Source: Chitinophagaceae bacterium (lineage in GTDB: Bacteria; Bacteroidota; Bacteroidia; Chitinophagales; Chitinophagaceae). Taken from it: a stretch of DNA of 64,000 bases. A program made the position numbers and the translations under genes. The stretch is taken from contig CANFKE010000008.1 in NCBI GenBank assembly GCA_947447465.1, forward strand, positions 1 to 64,000, in the 5' to 3' direction. The notes under the pieces were generated by a model that was given only the letters and a program-made list of their open reading frames with translations, did no database searches and had not been told where the DNA came from. How positions within the stretch are numbered: the first letter of the stretch is position 1; every line of letters begins with the position of its first letter. Below, piece after piece: positions 1-9,537 of the stretch.

Positions 1-83
1 AAAGCTTTGTACCTACGGATCTTGCCAGTACCGGTAACTCTGAATGTCTTTTTCGCACGTGAGTGCGTTTTCATCTTAGGCAT
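1..83 (-). CDS. rpmI: 50S ribosomal protein bL35, partial (runs off the window start)
   Basis: Reverse complement of 1-83 translates to [27 protein letters not shown], the classic bL35 N-terminus; not in the supplied ORF track because it is truncated. Confidence 0.93.
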   Translation of the reverse strand, partial: MPKMKTHSRAKKTFRVTGTGKIRRYKA

Positions 84-289
84 GGAAATCAAATTTGGGA
101 CTGCAAAGGTAAGTAATTTTTGTTTTCAATATTTATTTTTTTGAACACATTTCATATATTTATTTTAGTAAATCAAATCAAGCCCTTTGCGTACCTGATT
201 CTTCACTTGTTATGTGTTCAAAAATTTCTGCAATATTAATCTACTATCGGGACTAATCATTTATTATTTTTACATCGTAAATACAAACA

Positions 290-865
290 ATGGCCATACT
301 TCGATTCAGAATATATTGGGAAGACGACGACCTTACCTATCGCGACATAGAAATACAGGGTACACAGACCTTTTTAGATTTCCATAAAGGCATAGTTCAG
401 GCATATGAGTTTGATGGCAAGCATCCGGCTTCATTTTTTGAGAGTAATGACAAGTGGGCATACGGAAGGGAATTCAGTTCGGAGATTCTGGTCAATAAAA
501 AAGACGCTCCGGTTCTGTCTATGACCAGAACTCCGGTTGCAGCTCTTGTGGCCACTCCGTCTCAGAAGTTTGTTTATGTATATGACCCTGCTGGTAAGAA
601 ATGGACGTTTCTTGTAGAGTTGCTGAATGTGAGCAAGGACGAGACGTACAGAAGAGTATATCCATTTGTATTGCGTAAAGAAGGTGTAGCCCCTGCTCAA
701 TATGGCATCAAGGGTGTAAATCCAAGTAAGTTGATGGAGATAGAAGAAAAGTATGATCTTGGTGCAGACGACATGGCAGAGGGTTATGGTAATGAAGGCG
801 AGGGTGGAAGTGATGAAGGAGGAGCAGATGAAGGGCATGCAGAAGATAATAGTCAGGATTTTTAA
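290..865 (+). CDS. pRiA4b ORF-3 / IS1096 ORF3-like fold protein with acidic C-terminal tail
   Basis: ORF 191 aa; N-terminal pattern (RFRIYWEDDDLTYRDIEI...FLDFHKGIVQAYEFDGKHPASFF) resembles this family; Gly/Glu/Asp-rich tail. Confidence 0.6.
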   Translation: MAILRFRIYWEDDDLTYRDIEIQGTQTFLDFHKGIVQAYEFDGKHPASFFESNDKWAYGREFSSEILVNKKDAPVLSMTRTPVAALVATPSQKFVYVYDPAGKKWTFLVELLNVSKDETYRRVYPFVLRKEGVAPAQYGIKGVNPSKLMEIEEKYDLGADDMAEGYGNEGEGGSDEGGADEGHAEDNSQDF

Positions 866-889
866 TAAGAGGATATAGAAATGTTATAG

Positions 890-917
890 AAAGGCGGTCA
901 TTGGTCGCCTTTTTGTT
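890..917 (+). terminator. Rho-independent terminator
   Basis: AAAGGCG-gtcattggt-CGCCTTTTT hairpin with T-tract after the 290-865 ORF. Confidence 0.7.
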
Positions 918-950
918 TTAGTTCATTCTGTATAACCGGATATAGATACT

Positions 951-1862
951 TTGAAGCAACTAATAGTGATACAAGGGCCCACCGCAGTGGGCAAAACTGC
1001 AATAGCTGTGGAGGTCGCTTCGCGGTTAGGTACGTCAGTAGTATCGGCCGATAGCCGGCAGTGCTATATCGAGATGAGTATCGGTACGGCTAAACCTACT
1101 GTAGAGGAGCAACGAGGTGTACAACATTATTTTATTGACGAATTTCCGATATCTACAGCATTGACTGCCGCCGATTATGAGCGACTTGCCTTGCAATATC
1201 TGGCGGAAATATTCTCAACACATGATACTGCTGTGGTATGCGGAGGTACAGGGTTGTATGTGAAAGCCCTCTGTGAAGGCATTGACCCTATGCCTCCTGT
1301 TGATGAGACCATCAATAAAGAGATCAACGACCGATATGAAGCGGAAGGGATAGGCTGGCTGCAGGATATGCTCAGCAAGGAAGATCCCGTCTATTATAAA
1401 GAGATGGAGTCTGCCAATCCTGCGAGGCTAATAAGAGCGTTGGTGTTTATCAGATCTACGGGTAAAAGCATTGCTGCATTCAGAACAAATACGAAAAAGG
1501 AACGCCCGTTCCGGATCATAAAGGTAGGATTAGAGTTGCCCCGGCAGCAATTGTATGACCGCATCAACCAACGTGTAGCTATCATGATGGCTAATGGATT
1601 GGAGCAGGAAGCCAGGAGCTTATATCCTCATCGCCATTTGAAGAATCTACAGACAGTTGGTTATGCCGAACTGTTCGAATATTTTGATGGTAAATGCAGT
1701 CTTTCCTATGCTGTTGATAAGATAAAGCAAAATTCCAGAAACTACGCCAAGCGGCAACTTACCTGGTTTAAAAGAGATGAGGCAACCATCTGGTTGGCCG
1801 CAGATGGTAAGGATGTGGTCTTGGATATCATTCAATTGTTGAATAACGATATTACAAGCTGA
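951..1862 (+). CDS. miaA: tRNA dimethylallyltransferase
   Basis: IQGPTAVGKTAIAVEVA P-loop, SADSRQCY, GGTGLYVKAL, QTVGYAELFEYF, RNYAKRQLTWF motifs; TTG start. Confidence 0.95.
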   Translation: MKQLIVIQGPTAVGKTAIAVEVASRLGTSVVSADSRQCYIEMSIGTAKPTVEEQRGVQHYFIDEFPISTALTAADYERLALQYLAEIFSTHDTAVVCGGTGLYVKALCEGIDPMPPVDETINKEINDRYEAEGIGWLQDMLSKEDPVYYKEMESANPARLIRALVFIRSTGKSIAAFRTNTKKERPFRIIKVGLELPRQQLYDRINQRVAIMMANGLEQEARSLYPHRHLKNLQTVGYAELFEYFDGKCSLSYAVDKIKQNSRNYAKRQLTWFKRDEATIWLAADGKDVVLDIIQLLNNDITS

Positions 1863-1866
1863 GCAT

Positions 1867-2112
1867 ATGGACGATAAAGAAGTATTACGCCCGGGAGAGA
1901 TATTGGTGTATGAATTGGATGCCAGAGCTGAGGACCCTACAGCTTTTGCTATAAAGATAGGGATGTTCCCCAGCGATCTTATAGATCTGCTTAATGGGAA
2001 ATTGCCTGTTTCAGAGCGCATTGCTCAGAGTCTTGAAAGAGAATTGAATATGCCTGCTGCTTTTTGGCTGGAACTACAGGCAGAATACGATAATAGGCTA
2101 AACAATAAGTAA
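1867..2112 (+). CDS. HigA-like XRE-family transcriptional regulator / antitoxin-like protein
   Basis: LRPGEILVYELDARAEDPTAFAIKIGMFPSDLIDLLNGKLPVSERIAQSLERELNMPAAFWLELQAEYD matches the HigA layout. Confidence 0.75.
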   Translation: MDDKEVLRPGEILVYELDARAEDPTAFAIKIGMFPSDLIDLLNGKLPVSERIAQSLERELNMPAAFWLELQAEYDNRLNNK

Positions 2113-2188
2113 GCTCCGTCAGGAATATTATTATATGCCTTATTCGCTTCAATTAGTATAAATTTGCTATGCGAATTAAATTTCATCT

Positions 2189-4129
2189 ATGACTTTACGA
2201 TCACTCTATACTTCTGTTCTCATTTTACTATCCTTCAGCACTTTGCATGCAGGAGCGGGTTATAATGCACCGGGCAGAAATAAGCATGCTGCTAAAACAA
2301 CTATTGCCAGCCCTGCCGAAGATCATTACGACATCAAACATCTTAAATTCAATATTAATCTTACGGATACCTCTGTCTATGTGAGCGGAAATGTCATTAC
2401 TAATGCGGTAGTAACTGCACCTTCGATGTCGGTTTACACATTCGAGCTGGATTCATCATTTACTATAGATTCTGCATTTGTAAACGGAGTATTGTTGCCT
2501 GTGTCCTCAACTAGTTGGGTCCGTACTATGACCCTGCCTGCAGGGCTCTCTGCGGGAACTGCATTCAGCGCACAGGTGTATTATCATGGGTTACCTCCGG
2601 GAGGTACGGGTGGATTTTTTAATGGTATCACTCATTCTGTAAGTTCAGCCGGAACACATATGGTATTTACGGTCAGCGACCCTTATGTTGCAAAGAACTG
2701 GTGGCCTTGCAAACAATCCATTCAGGATAAAATTGATTCTGTAGATATGTTCGTTACTGTGCCTGCACATGTTATGGATGGCAGTAATGGTCTGCTATTG
2801 TCTGTTGATTCTACAAGTAATCCCGGATCATGGACATTTCATTGGCAAACTCATTATCCTATAGACTATTATCTGATCTCAGTTGCTGTAGCCAAATACA
2901 AAGAATACCGCTCCTATTGGCATTTTAGTTCTTCGACAGATTCAGTATTGGTGCAAAACTTTTTTATCGATACGCCTACATTCAATCCGACATACAAGGC
3001 GAATTTTGACAGTATCGGCAGATTCCTGGATTATTTTTCAACGTTATACGGACGTTATCCGTTCTGGAAGGAGAAGTACGGTGTTTGCTATACCACCTTA
3101 CCGGGAGGTATGGAGCATCAGACAATGACTACCATAGGAGTGCCTAATACTTACATCATTGCGCATGAATTATGTCATCAGTGGTTTGGAGATAATGTTA
3201 CCTATCAGGATTGGCGGGATGTTTGGTTGAGCGAGGGCTTTGCTACTTTTTCTGAAGGTGTGTTCTTAGAGCACTTTTGGTCGCCTGCTGCAGCAAAGGC
3301 GCACAGACAGGGGCTTTTGTATTCCGCACTTGGCGATCTTTGTGGCAGGGTAGCGGTAACAGATACAAGCAATAGTGACAGTTTGTTCAATCAGCAAACA
3401 GTTTATAACAAGGCTCAGGCAGTAGTACGAATGCTGCAATACCTTGCTCCCAATGATAGTGTGTTTTTTAGTGTCTTGAAAACATTTCAGCAGAACTATG
3501 GATTAGGTCATGCTACAACAGCAAATCTTAAATCAATAGCAGAGGTTGCTTACGGAGTGCCGCTGGATACTTTCTTTAATCAGTGGATATACGGACGTGG
3601 TTACCCCATTTATAAAGTGTCATGGAATCAATCGGGATCTACGGTATTTGTAAAACTGATACAGACACGTTCATGCCCATCTTACACTAATCACTTCAGT
3701 ACTCCGGTGGAGATTCAATTGCATGGTCTTACAGCAGATACATTTATCAAGGTATATAATACGCTCGATACACAGATATATACATTTGACTGGGCGCCCG
3801 CAATGACCAATTTATATGTTAATCCGAACGTATGGACCATACTCAAAGTGAACGGAGCGATACTACATGATACTCATTTGAGTGTAGGAATGATTGAACC
3901 CCAAAATTTCAAAGTATATCCTAATCCGACCCGAAATTTTTGGCAGTTGCAGGATGTCAATGAGGGATTATCATTATCATTGACCGATGTGGCTGGCCGT
4001 GTATTGTGGGAGAGTGTGAGTGTGAAGGGAGATAACATTATTCCCGGTAACAAATTACCTGCCGGTAATTATGTGCTCAGAATTTCGGGCGTATCTGTGG
4101 ATGGAAGTGTTAAGCTGGTTCATTGGTAA
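2189..4129 (+). CDS. M1-family (gluzincin) aminopeptidase with T9SS type A sorting domain
   Basis: [12 protein letters not shown] and [27 protein letters not shown] (HExxH-x18-E); C-terminal [10 protein letters not shown]...[10 protein letters not shown] sorting domain. Confidence 0.92.
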   Translation: MTLRSLYTSVLILLSFSTLHAGAGYNAPGRNKHAAKTTIASPAEDHYDIKHLKFNINLTDTSVYVSGNVITNAVVTAPSMSVYTFELDSSFTIDSAFVNGVLLPVSSTSWVRTMTLPAGLSAGTAFSAQVYYHGLPPGGTGGFFNGITHSVSSAGTHMVFTVSDPYVAKNWWPCKQSIQDKIDSVDMFVTVPAHVMDGSNGLLLSVDSTSNPGSWTFHWQTHYPIDYYLISVAVAKYKEYRSYWHFSSSTDSVLVQNFFIDTPTFNPTYKANFDSIGRFLDYFSTLYGRYPFWKEKYGVCYTTLPGGMEHQTMTTIGVPNTYIIAHELCHQWFGDNVTYQDWRDVWLSEGFATFSEGVFLEHFWSPAAAKAHRQGLLYSALGDLCGRVAVTDTSNSDSLFNQQTVYNKAQAVVRMLQYLAPNDSVFFSVLKTFQQNYGLGHATTANLKSIAEVAYGVPLDTFFNQWIYGRGYPIYKVSWNQSGSTVFVKLIQTRSCPSYTNHFSTPVEIQLHGLTADTFIKVYNTLDTQIYTFDWAPAMTNLYVNPNVWTILKVNGAILHDTHLSVGMIEPQNFKVYPNPTRNFWQLQDVNEGLSLSLTDVAGRVLWESVSVKGDNIIPGNKLPAGNYVLRISGVSVDGSVKLVHW

Positions 4130-4243
4130 TAATAAACTGTTGGGTTTTTGATAGTCTTACAGACAATCAATCTGTAACATCTGGTGGAATAATAACTAGC
4201 AATTAATTTTTTATATTTTTACAGCATACTAAAATAAATAAAA

Positions 4244-6175
4244 ATGAAGAGAATATTTCTACTCGCATCAATGTGCGCTATTGGTTGTGCGGCCAATGCG
4301 CAGTTTGTGTCGCGCCACTCAGCCAGTCCTGTTTTACCGATCACCAAAAAGACAGTTGACGTTTCCGGTCCGGTAGCAGCAGGTCATGTAAAACATGCGG
4401 CAGCTAAGACCACAGCAACTGCATTCTACACTCAGGATTTTAACGGAGGTTTACCTTCAGGTTGGACAACAGGTGTTATTACAGGTCCAGGTACATGGCA
4501 TCACACCACAGTAGCATCAACTTCTTCATATCATTTGGCAGCGTTGGCTTCTACTACTGCAGCTAATGGTTGGATGATCTTTGACTCTGACTCATTGGGA
4601 GCAGCTTGTGGTACTTGTGCACCTGCAGGATGGATGCAGACAGATGCAATTAATTGCGCATCTCATACAACTGTGCGTCTTAATTTTGAAGAATACTACA
4701 GAAAGTATAATGACTCTTGTATCATTTGGGTGAGCAATTCTCCAACATTTGCAACATATACAAGGTTCCCGGTTAGTTTCAATAACAATTTGGCTACCAA
4801 CGTAACTACTGTCAATCCAAAGACGATCCATATCAACATCTCATCTGCTGCCGCAGGTGTATCTACTGTTTACATTCGCTTCATACATTATGGCTACCCT
4901 GCAGGTTCTTATTCATGGTCTGTAGATGATATGACACTGTCAGAAGTTGATCCTCATGATGTTGACGCACATGGCTCATTCCTGTACAATCCACAGGCTA
5001 CAGCTTACAATTCGTCAATGTTCACAACTCCATTGCAGTTCGTAGATTCTATCTACCCTGTTATTTTGTTATCTAATCAGGGTGCCAACATAGAAAACCC
5101 AATGGTCGGCGCACAGATCTACAATGGTACAACAGCGGTATATACACAGACCTTGCCTTACACAGGTCTTGTTGTCGGTGCTGAAGATTCTATCGTTCAG
5201 TTCCCTGGTTTCAAGCCTACAGTTATGGGTAACTATTCTGTACCAATGGGTGCAAATATTACAGGCGATGCTGATCCTTCAAACAATGTGGATAGCTCAT
5301 TCTTTACCGTTTCTGATACTACATGGATGGTGAATTCAGGTAAGATAAGCGGTAGCTACTACCTGCACAGGGTAAGTCCTGCTGTTTCTTATTTGCAAGG
5401 TGCTCGTTTTGATGTGCCAACTACAGCTGCCGGAGATACTGTTTCCGGTTTTGGTGTAGCGTTTTCATCTACAAGTGTGCCAACTACAGGTTCTGCATCT
5501 GTATCAGTACAATTATATTCTGTGCAGCAGGGTGGTGCTAACTGGAACTTCGTAGCTACATCTGTAAGCAAGCCGATCGTTGCATCTGATATCTCTACAT
5601 CTACTTCAACCGTATGGGCTTACTTTGCAATCGATCCGGTAGCGTCAGGAGGTATCGGTCAATTCGTGCTTCAGCCAGGTACTACATATGCTGCAGTTGC
5701 TCAGATCAATGGAGTTACTACTGATCTGGCAGTATTGTCCAGCGTATCACCAAATGCAACTGGTTTTGCAGGCTACTTTGGTCAGTCAGACTCATCACTA
5801 AATGATGGTGGTAATGCTTCTTTCGGAGCTACTAACGTTGCAACCGGTCTTACAAGTGTTCCATTGGTACGTATGTATTTTGGAAATATAGGCACTGTAG
5901 GTATCAATGATATCAACAAAGTAGCTATTGTTACTAAGGCTACACCAAATCCTGCTACATCAGATTTCACTGTAACCTTTACTCAGGCAGTACCTGCGGC
6001 TGCAGTAGTAAACATAACTAACACTGTAGGTCAGGTGGTTGCAACACAGAATGTTGCGGCTACTGCAAGCGGTTCAGCTACATTCAGTACTGCAAACCTG
6101 CCTTCAGGTGTTTATTTCTATAGCGTTCATTCAAACGGTGGCCGTTCTACAGGTCGTATAGTGGTTGCTCAATAA
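4244..6175 (+). CDS. secreted protein with cleaved-adhesin/MAM-like region and T9SS type A sorting domain
   Basis: Signal peptide MKRIFLLASMCAIGCAANAQ; FYTQDFNGGLPSGWTT; C-terminal ATPNPATSDFTVTF...LPSGVYFYSVHSNGGRSTGRIVV. Confidence 0.85.
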   Translation: MKRIFLLASMCAIGCAANAQFVSRHSASPVLPITKKTVDVSGPVAAGHVKHAAAKTTATAFYTQDFNGGLPSGWTTGVITGPGTWHHTTVASTSSYHLAALASTTAANGWMIFDSDSLGAACGTCAPAGWMQTDAINCASHTTVRLNFEEYYRKYNDSCIIWVSNSPTFATYTRFPVSFNNNLATNVTTVNPKTIHINISSAAAGVSTVYIRFIHYGYPAGSYSWSVDDMTLSEVDPHDVDAHGSFLYNPQATAYNSSMFTTPLQFVDSIYPVILLSNQGANIENPMVGAQIYNGTTAVYTQTLPYTGLVVGAEDSIVQFPGFKPTVMGNYSVPMGANITGDADPSNNVDSSFFTVSDTTWMVNSGKISGSYYLHRVSPAVSYLQGARFDVPTTAAGDTVSGFGVAFSSTSVPTTGSASVSVQLYSVQQGGANWNFVATSVSKPIVASDISTSTSTVWAYFAIDPVASGGIGQFVLQPGTTYAAVAQINGVTTDLAVLSSVSPNATGFAGYFGQSDSSLNDGGNASFGATNVATGLTSVPLVRMYFGNIGTVGINDINKVAIVTKATPNPATSDFTVTFTQAVPAAAVVNITNTVGQVVATQNVAATASGSATFSTANLPSGVYFYSVHSNGGRSTGRIVVAQ

Positions 6176-6198
6176 TCGTTTAATTTCATTAGATACAG

Positions 6199-6226
6199 AA
6201 AGGATGCCCCGTCGGGCATCCTTTCT
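6199..6226 (+). terminator. Rho-independent terminator
   Basis: AAAGGATGCCC-cgtc-GGGCATCCTTT hairpin. Confidence 0.75.
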
Positions 6227-6497
6227 TCATTTGCAGCAGATATCTTGGTCAGTTGCTTTTCAAATTGTGCACAGATCGCTCATCCACCGGATATTTTTGG
6301 AGATCATAGTTAAGTACACCAGTGATAAGTACTTATTTGTTCATGATTTTTTAATGATTTCTTGATAATGGAAATGCACTTTTTTTGATTTTACACCACA
6401 AATGACAGAAACTAAATTTGTTTTTGTGAAAAACTCCTTATCTTTACATCCTTACATTAAGTACGTTTATTATCTCCTTTTTAAAAAAAAGAAACAA

Positions 6498-7865
6498 ATG
6501 AAAAAAGTATTTTTACTCTTAACCATTGGCTCTATCGGCCTTACTGCTACTGCGCAGGAAAGCAGGAAAAGTGTAGTTTTCTCAACTAACAGAGTTGAAG
6601 AATCAGGTGCTACAGTGAAAATTTCTGAAGCTCGTAAAAATGATCTGTTGAATCATTCAGCAGCAAAATCAAGAGCGGCTAACAAAACAACTGCAGGTAC
6701 AACTTCACGTTGGTACACCTACGGAGATTATTTCGATCAGACTATCGTAGATGGTGGTAACACTACAGGTCTTGACGGAGTTATCATCTGGAATGATACA
6801 TTGGGAGAGATCAACTATACTTCAGGTTTGGCTAATGGTAACATGGTTTCTGTAGGTTCAGTTTTGCACCCACAGATCGCAGGTTTCAACGATCCTACTT
6901 ATTACAATGGTAGCATGTTGTTGGATAACACTAAGGCGTTCACTTGCGATTCAGTTCGTTTGTTCTTCTTGCACAACATCAATCCAGCTAAAACTTCTGT
7001 AGTAGATACTATCATTCTTACTACTGTTCATGGTACTCCTGACGTTATGGCTTCTGGCTATATCGGTATGTTGGCTAACTACGGTATGGATACACTTCGT
7101 TGCGCTACATTGGGCCACGATAGCGTAACTAATACTGCTACAGGTACTACAGCATCTACTATCAAGGTTCCGATCCGCTCTTCAATGTGGGGTGATACTA
7201 CAGCTAATGGTATCTTCGTATTGAACGTTCCGGTTTCTATCAGCGCTGCTGCTGGTGACAAGCTTGCTTGCTCTATTACTTTCAAGAGCGGTGATGCTTC
7301 TTTCCCTACAACTTTGCCTGGTGGTGTTATCGAAATGTTCGATGGTACTTACACATACAACAGCATGTATCCATTGTCTGCTTACAAATTGGTAGGTACT
7401 ACAACTGCATTTGCTCCATATGTAACTACTCCACAGATCGATTACAACGAAGGTCTTTACAAGACTTTGCCTAGCTATTTGAATGGCTACAGCGGTGAGT
7501 ACGTACCAATGTGGGCTTGGAGCTCAGCTGGTGGCGCATCTTACCTTCAGCACATCTACATGTCTTGGAAGTTGAATTGCCCTACTTGCAGCACAGTTGG
7601 TTTCAACGAAGTTGTTAAGAATGTAACTCACACTCAGGCTTTCCCTAACCCAGCTTCAGCTCAGGTTACTGTTTCTTTCGACATGACTACTCCTGCTGAT
7701 GCAACTGTAACTTTGACTAACACTGTTGGTCAGGTTGTTGCTACTCAGGTTGCTAACAATAACAAGGCTACTTTCAATACTGCTGCTTTACCAGCTGGTA
7801 TCTACATGTACACTATTACAGCTAATGGCGAGCAGACTACAGGTCGCGTTGCTATCGCTCACTAA
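6498..7865 (+). CDS. secreted protein with T9SS type A sorting domain (paralog A); supplied ORF starts at 6402 but 6498 gives a clean signal peptide
   Basis: MKKVFLLLTIGSIGLTATAQE signal peptide; C-terminal AFPNPASAQVTVSFDM...LPAGIYMYTITANGEQTTGRVAIAH. Confidence 0.85.
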   Translation: MKKVFLLLTIGSIGLTATAQESRKSVVFSTNRVEESGATVKISEARKNDLLNHSAAKSRAANKTTAGTTSRWYTYGDYFDQTIVDGGNTTGLDGVIIWNDTLGEINYTSGLANGNMVSVGSVLHPQIAGFNDPTYYNGSMLLDNTKAFTCDSVRLFFLHNINPAKTSVVDTIILTTVHGTPDVMASGYIGMLANYGMDTLRCATLGHDSVTNTATGTTASTIKVPIRSSMWGDTTANGIFVLNVPVSISAAAGDKLACSITFKSGDASFPTTLPGGVIEMFDGTYTYNSMYPLSAYKLVGTTTAFAPYVTTPQIDYNEGLYKTLPSYLNGYSGEYVPMWAWSSAGGASYLQHIYMSWKLNCPTCSTVGFNEVVKNVTHTQAFPNPASAQVTVSFDMTTPADATVTLTNTVGQVVATQVANNNKATFNTAALPAGIYMYTITANGEQTTGRVAIAH

Positions 7866-7884
7866 TATTTACATTATCTTTTTA

Positions 7885-7918
7885 AAAGGGCGTTCCGATA
7901 TTCGGAACGCCCTTTTTG
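7885..7918 (+). terminator. Rho-independent terminator
   Basis: AAAAGGGCGTTCCGA-ta-TTCGGAACGCCCTTTTT. Confidence 0.8.
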
Positions 7919-8024
7919 TTTCAATAAAATAATTTAGAGTGCGGATACTTTAACAAAAATGATATTGCTTTTTATGGTAAAATATGTAACTTTATTTCAT
8001 TAGTTTATTTTTTACCCTTAATCA

Positions 8025-9413
8025 ATGTATATGAAAAAGCTATTACTTCTTTTGTCTATCGGCTCTATCAGCCTAGCAACTACCGCTCAGGAAAGTACCA
8101 AGAGCGTAGTATTTACAACAAATCAGGTCGATGAAGCTATGCAGAAACTTACCTACGATCAGTCGCGGGTAAAGCAGCTATTATCCTACACTCGAGGAGT
8201 AAATGCTCCGGATAAAAATGTAGCGCATAAAACAACCAGTGTACAAACTCAGCGTTGGTACAATTATGGAGATTATTTCGACACTACACTTATAGATGGC
8301 GGAAATTCAGCTTCGATCAGTGGAGTGATCATTTGGAATGATACTTTGGGTGAAGCATTATATACATCGGGTCTTGCGCATAACAGGCAGGTTTCTGTAG
8401 GCTCTGTTTTTCAACCTCAGGCTGCTGGATTCAATGATATTAATTACTATGCCGGTAAGATGCATCTGGACAGTACCAATTCATATTCTGTTGACTCTAT
8501 AAGAATATATGGTAATCACAATATTAATCCTGCAAAAACGAGTGTGGTAGATACACTTATTATCACTACACTAAAAGGAGCTAATATTTTTGGCATTCGC
8601 TATACAGGTATGATGGCGAGATATGGTGTAGATACCTTGACCTGTTCTAACATCAGATATGATAGTATAGCTAATACTGGGTCTTTGGGTCTGGGCTCAC
8701 CGGTAACAACTACAAAATTCCCTATTACAGCTGCTATGTGGGGAGACACATTGGCTGATGGAACATTTGTATTGAAATTGCCTGTATCCATCACTGCAGC
8801 AGCAGGTGAAATGTCTGCTATGTCATTGACGTTCAAATCGGGAGATCCAACTTTCCCTACATCAGTACCGGGTGATACAATTGATGCCTTCACCAATGTT
8901 TACAAATACAATAGTTTTTATCCCCTGTCAATTTTTAAATTGGTAGGTACCTCACCTGCATTCGCACCTTACAGTGCTGCTGATCGCAATGAAGGGCTTT
9001 ATAAAACATTGCCTAGTTATTTAAACGGATATGCGACACAGTATGTGCCAATGTGGGCATGGAGTACATCTGGTGGAACGGCTGCATCTTATTTACAGCA
9101 CATTTATATGGATTGGCATGTTAACTGCACTAATTGTACAACAATTGGTGTCAATGAGATAGTGAAGAATATCACTAACGACAGAGCATATCCTAATCCT
9201 GCAGCTAATCAGGTCAATGTTGTTTTCAATATGGCCAATGCTACAACTGCTAACGTTTCAATGATCAATACACTTGGTCAGGTAGTAGCTACTCAGCAGG
9301 TAACTAATGGAAAGGCTTCATTTAATACTACATCAGTGCCTTCAGGTATTTATATATATACCATCAGTGCTAACGGCGAGCAAACTACCGGACGCATTGC
9401 TATTGCGCACTAA
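8025..9413 (+). CDS. secreted protein with T9SS type A sorting domain (paralog B of 6498-7865)
   Basis: Parallel sequence along its length (RWYNYGDYFDTTLIDGGN..., GLYKTLPSYLNGY..YVPMWAWS.., YPNPAANQVNV..GEQTTGRIAIAH). Confidence 0.85.
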   Translation: MYMKKLLLLLSIGSISLATTAQESTKSVVFTTNQVDEAMQKLTYDQSRVKQLLSYTRGVNAPDKNVAHKTTSVQTQRWYNYGDYFDTTLIDGGNSASISGVIIWNDTLGEALYTSGLAHNRQVSVGSVFQPQAAGFNDINYYAGKMHLDSTNSYSVDSIRIYGNHNINPAKTSVVDTLIITTLKGANIFGIRYTGMMARYGVDTLTCSNIRYDSIANTGSLGLGSPVTTTKFPITAAMWGDTLADGTFVLKLPVSITAAAGEMSAMSLTFKSGDPTFPTSVPGDTIDAFTNVYKYNSFYPLSIFKLVGTSPAFAPYSAADRNEGLYKTLPSYLNGYATQYVPMWAWSTSGGTAASYLQHIYMDWHVNCTNCTTIGVNEIVKNITNDRAYPNPAANQVNVVFNMANATTANVSMINTLGQVVATQQVTNGKASFNTTSVPSGIYIYTISANGEQTTGRIAIAH

Positions 9414-9434
9414 TATTAAATAACTTTTTTATTG

Positions 9435-9466
9435 AAAAGGGTGACGAATTTCGTTGCCCTTTTTTC
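9435..9466 (+). terminator. Rho-independent terminator
   Basis: AAAAGGGTGACGAA-TTTCGTTGCCCTTTTTTC hairpin with T-tract. Confidence 0.7.
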
Positions 9467-9537
9467 TTTTTGGAAACAATATTCTATTATTGCAAAAGCA
9501 TGCCCCTGCTTAGGGGCCGCAAAATGATATATTAATA

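Noticed and set aside
290-917. IS1096-type transposon based on the ORF-3-like fold at 290-865
   Set aside because: No transposase or terminal inverted repeats are present. Such proteins occur widely as stand-alone chromosomal genes.
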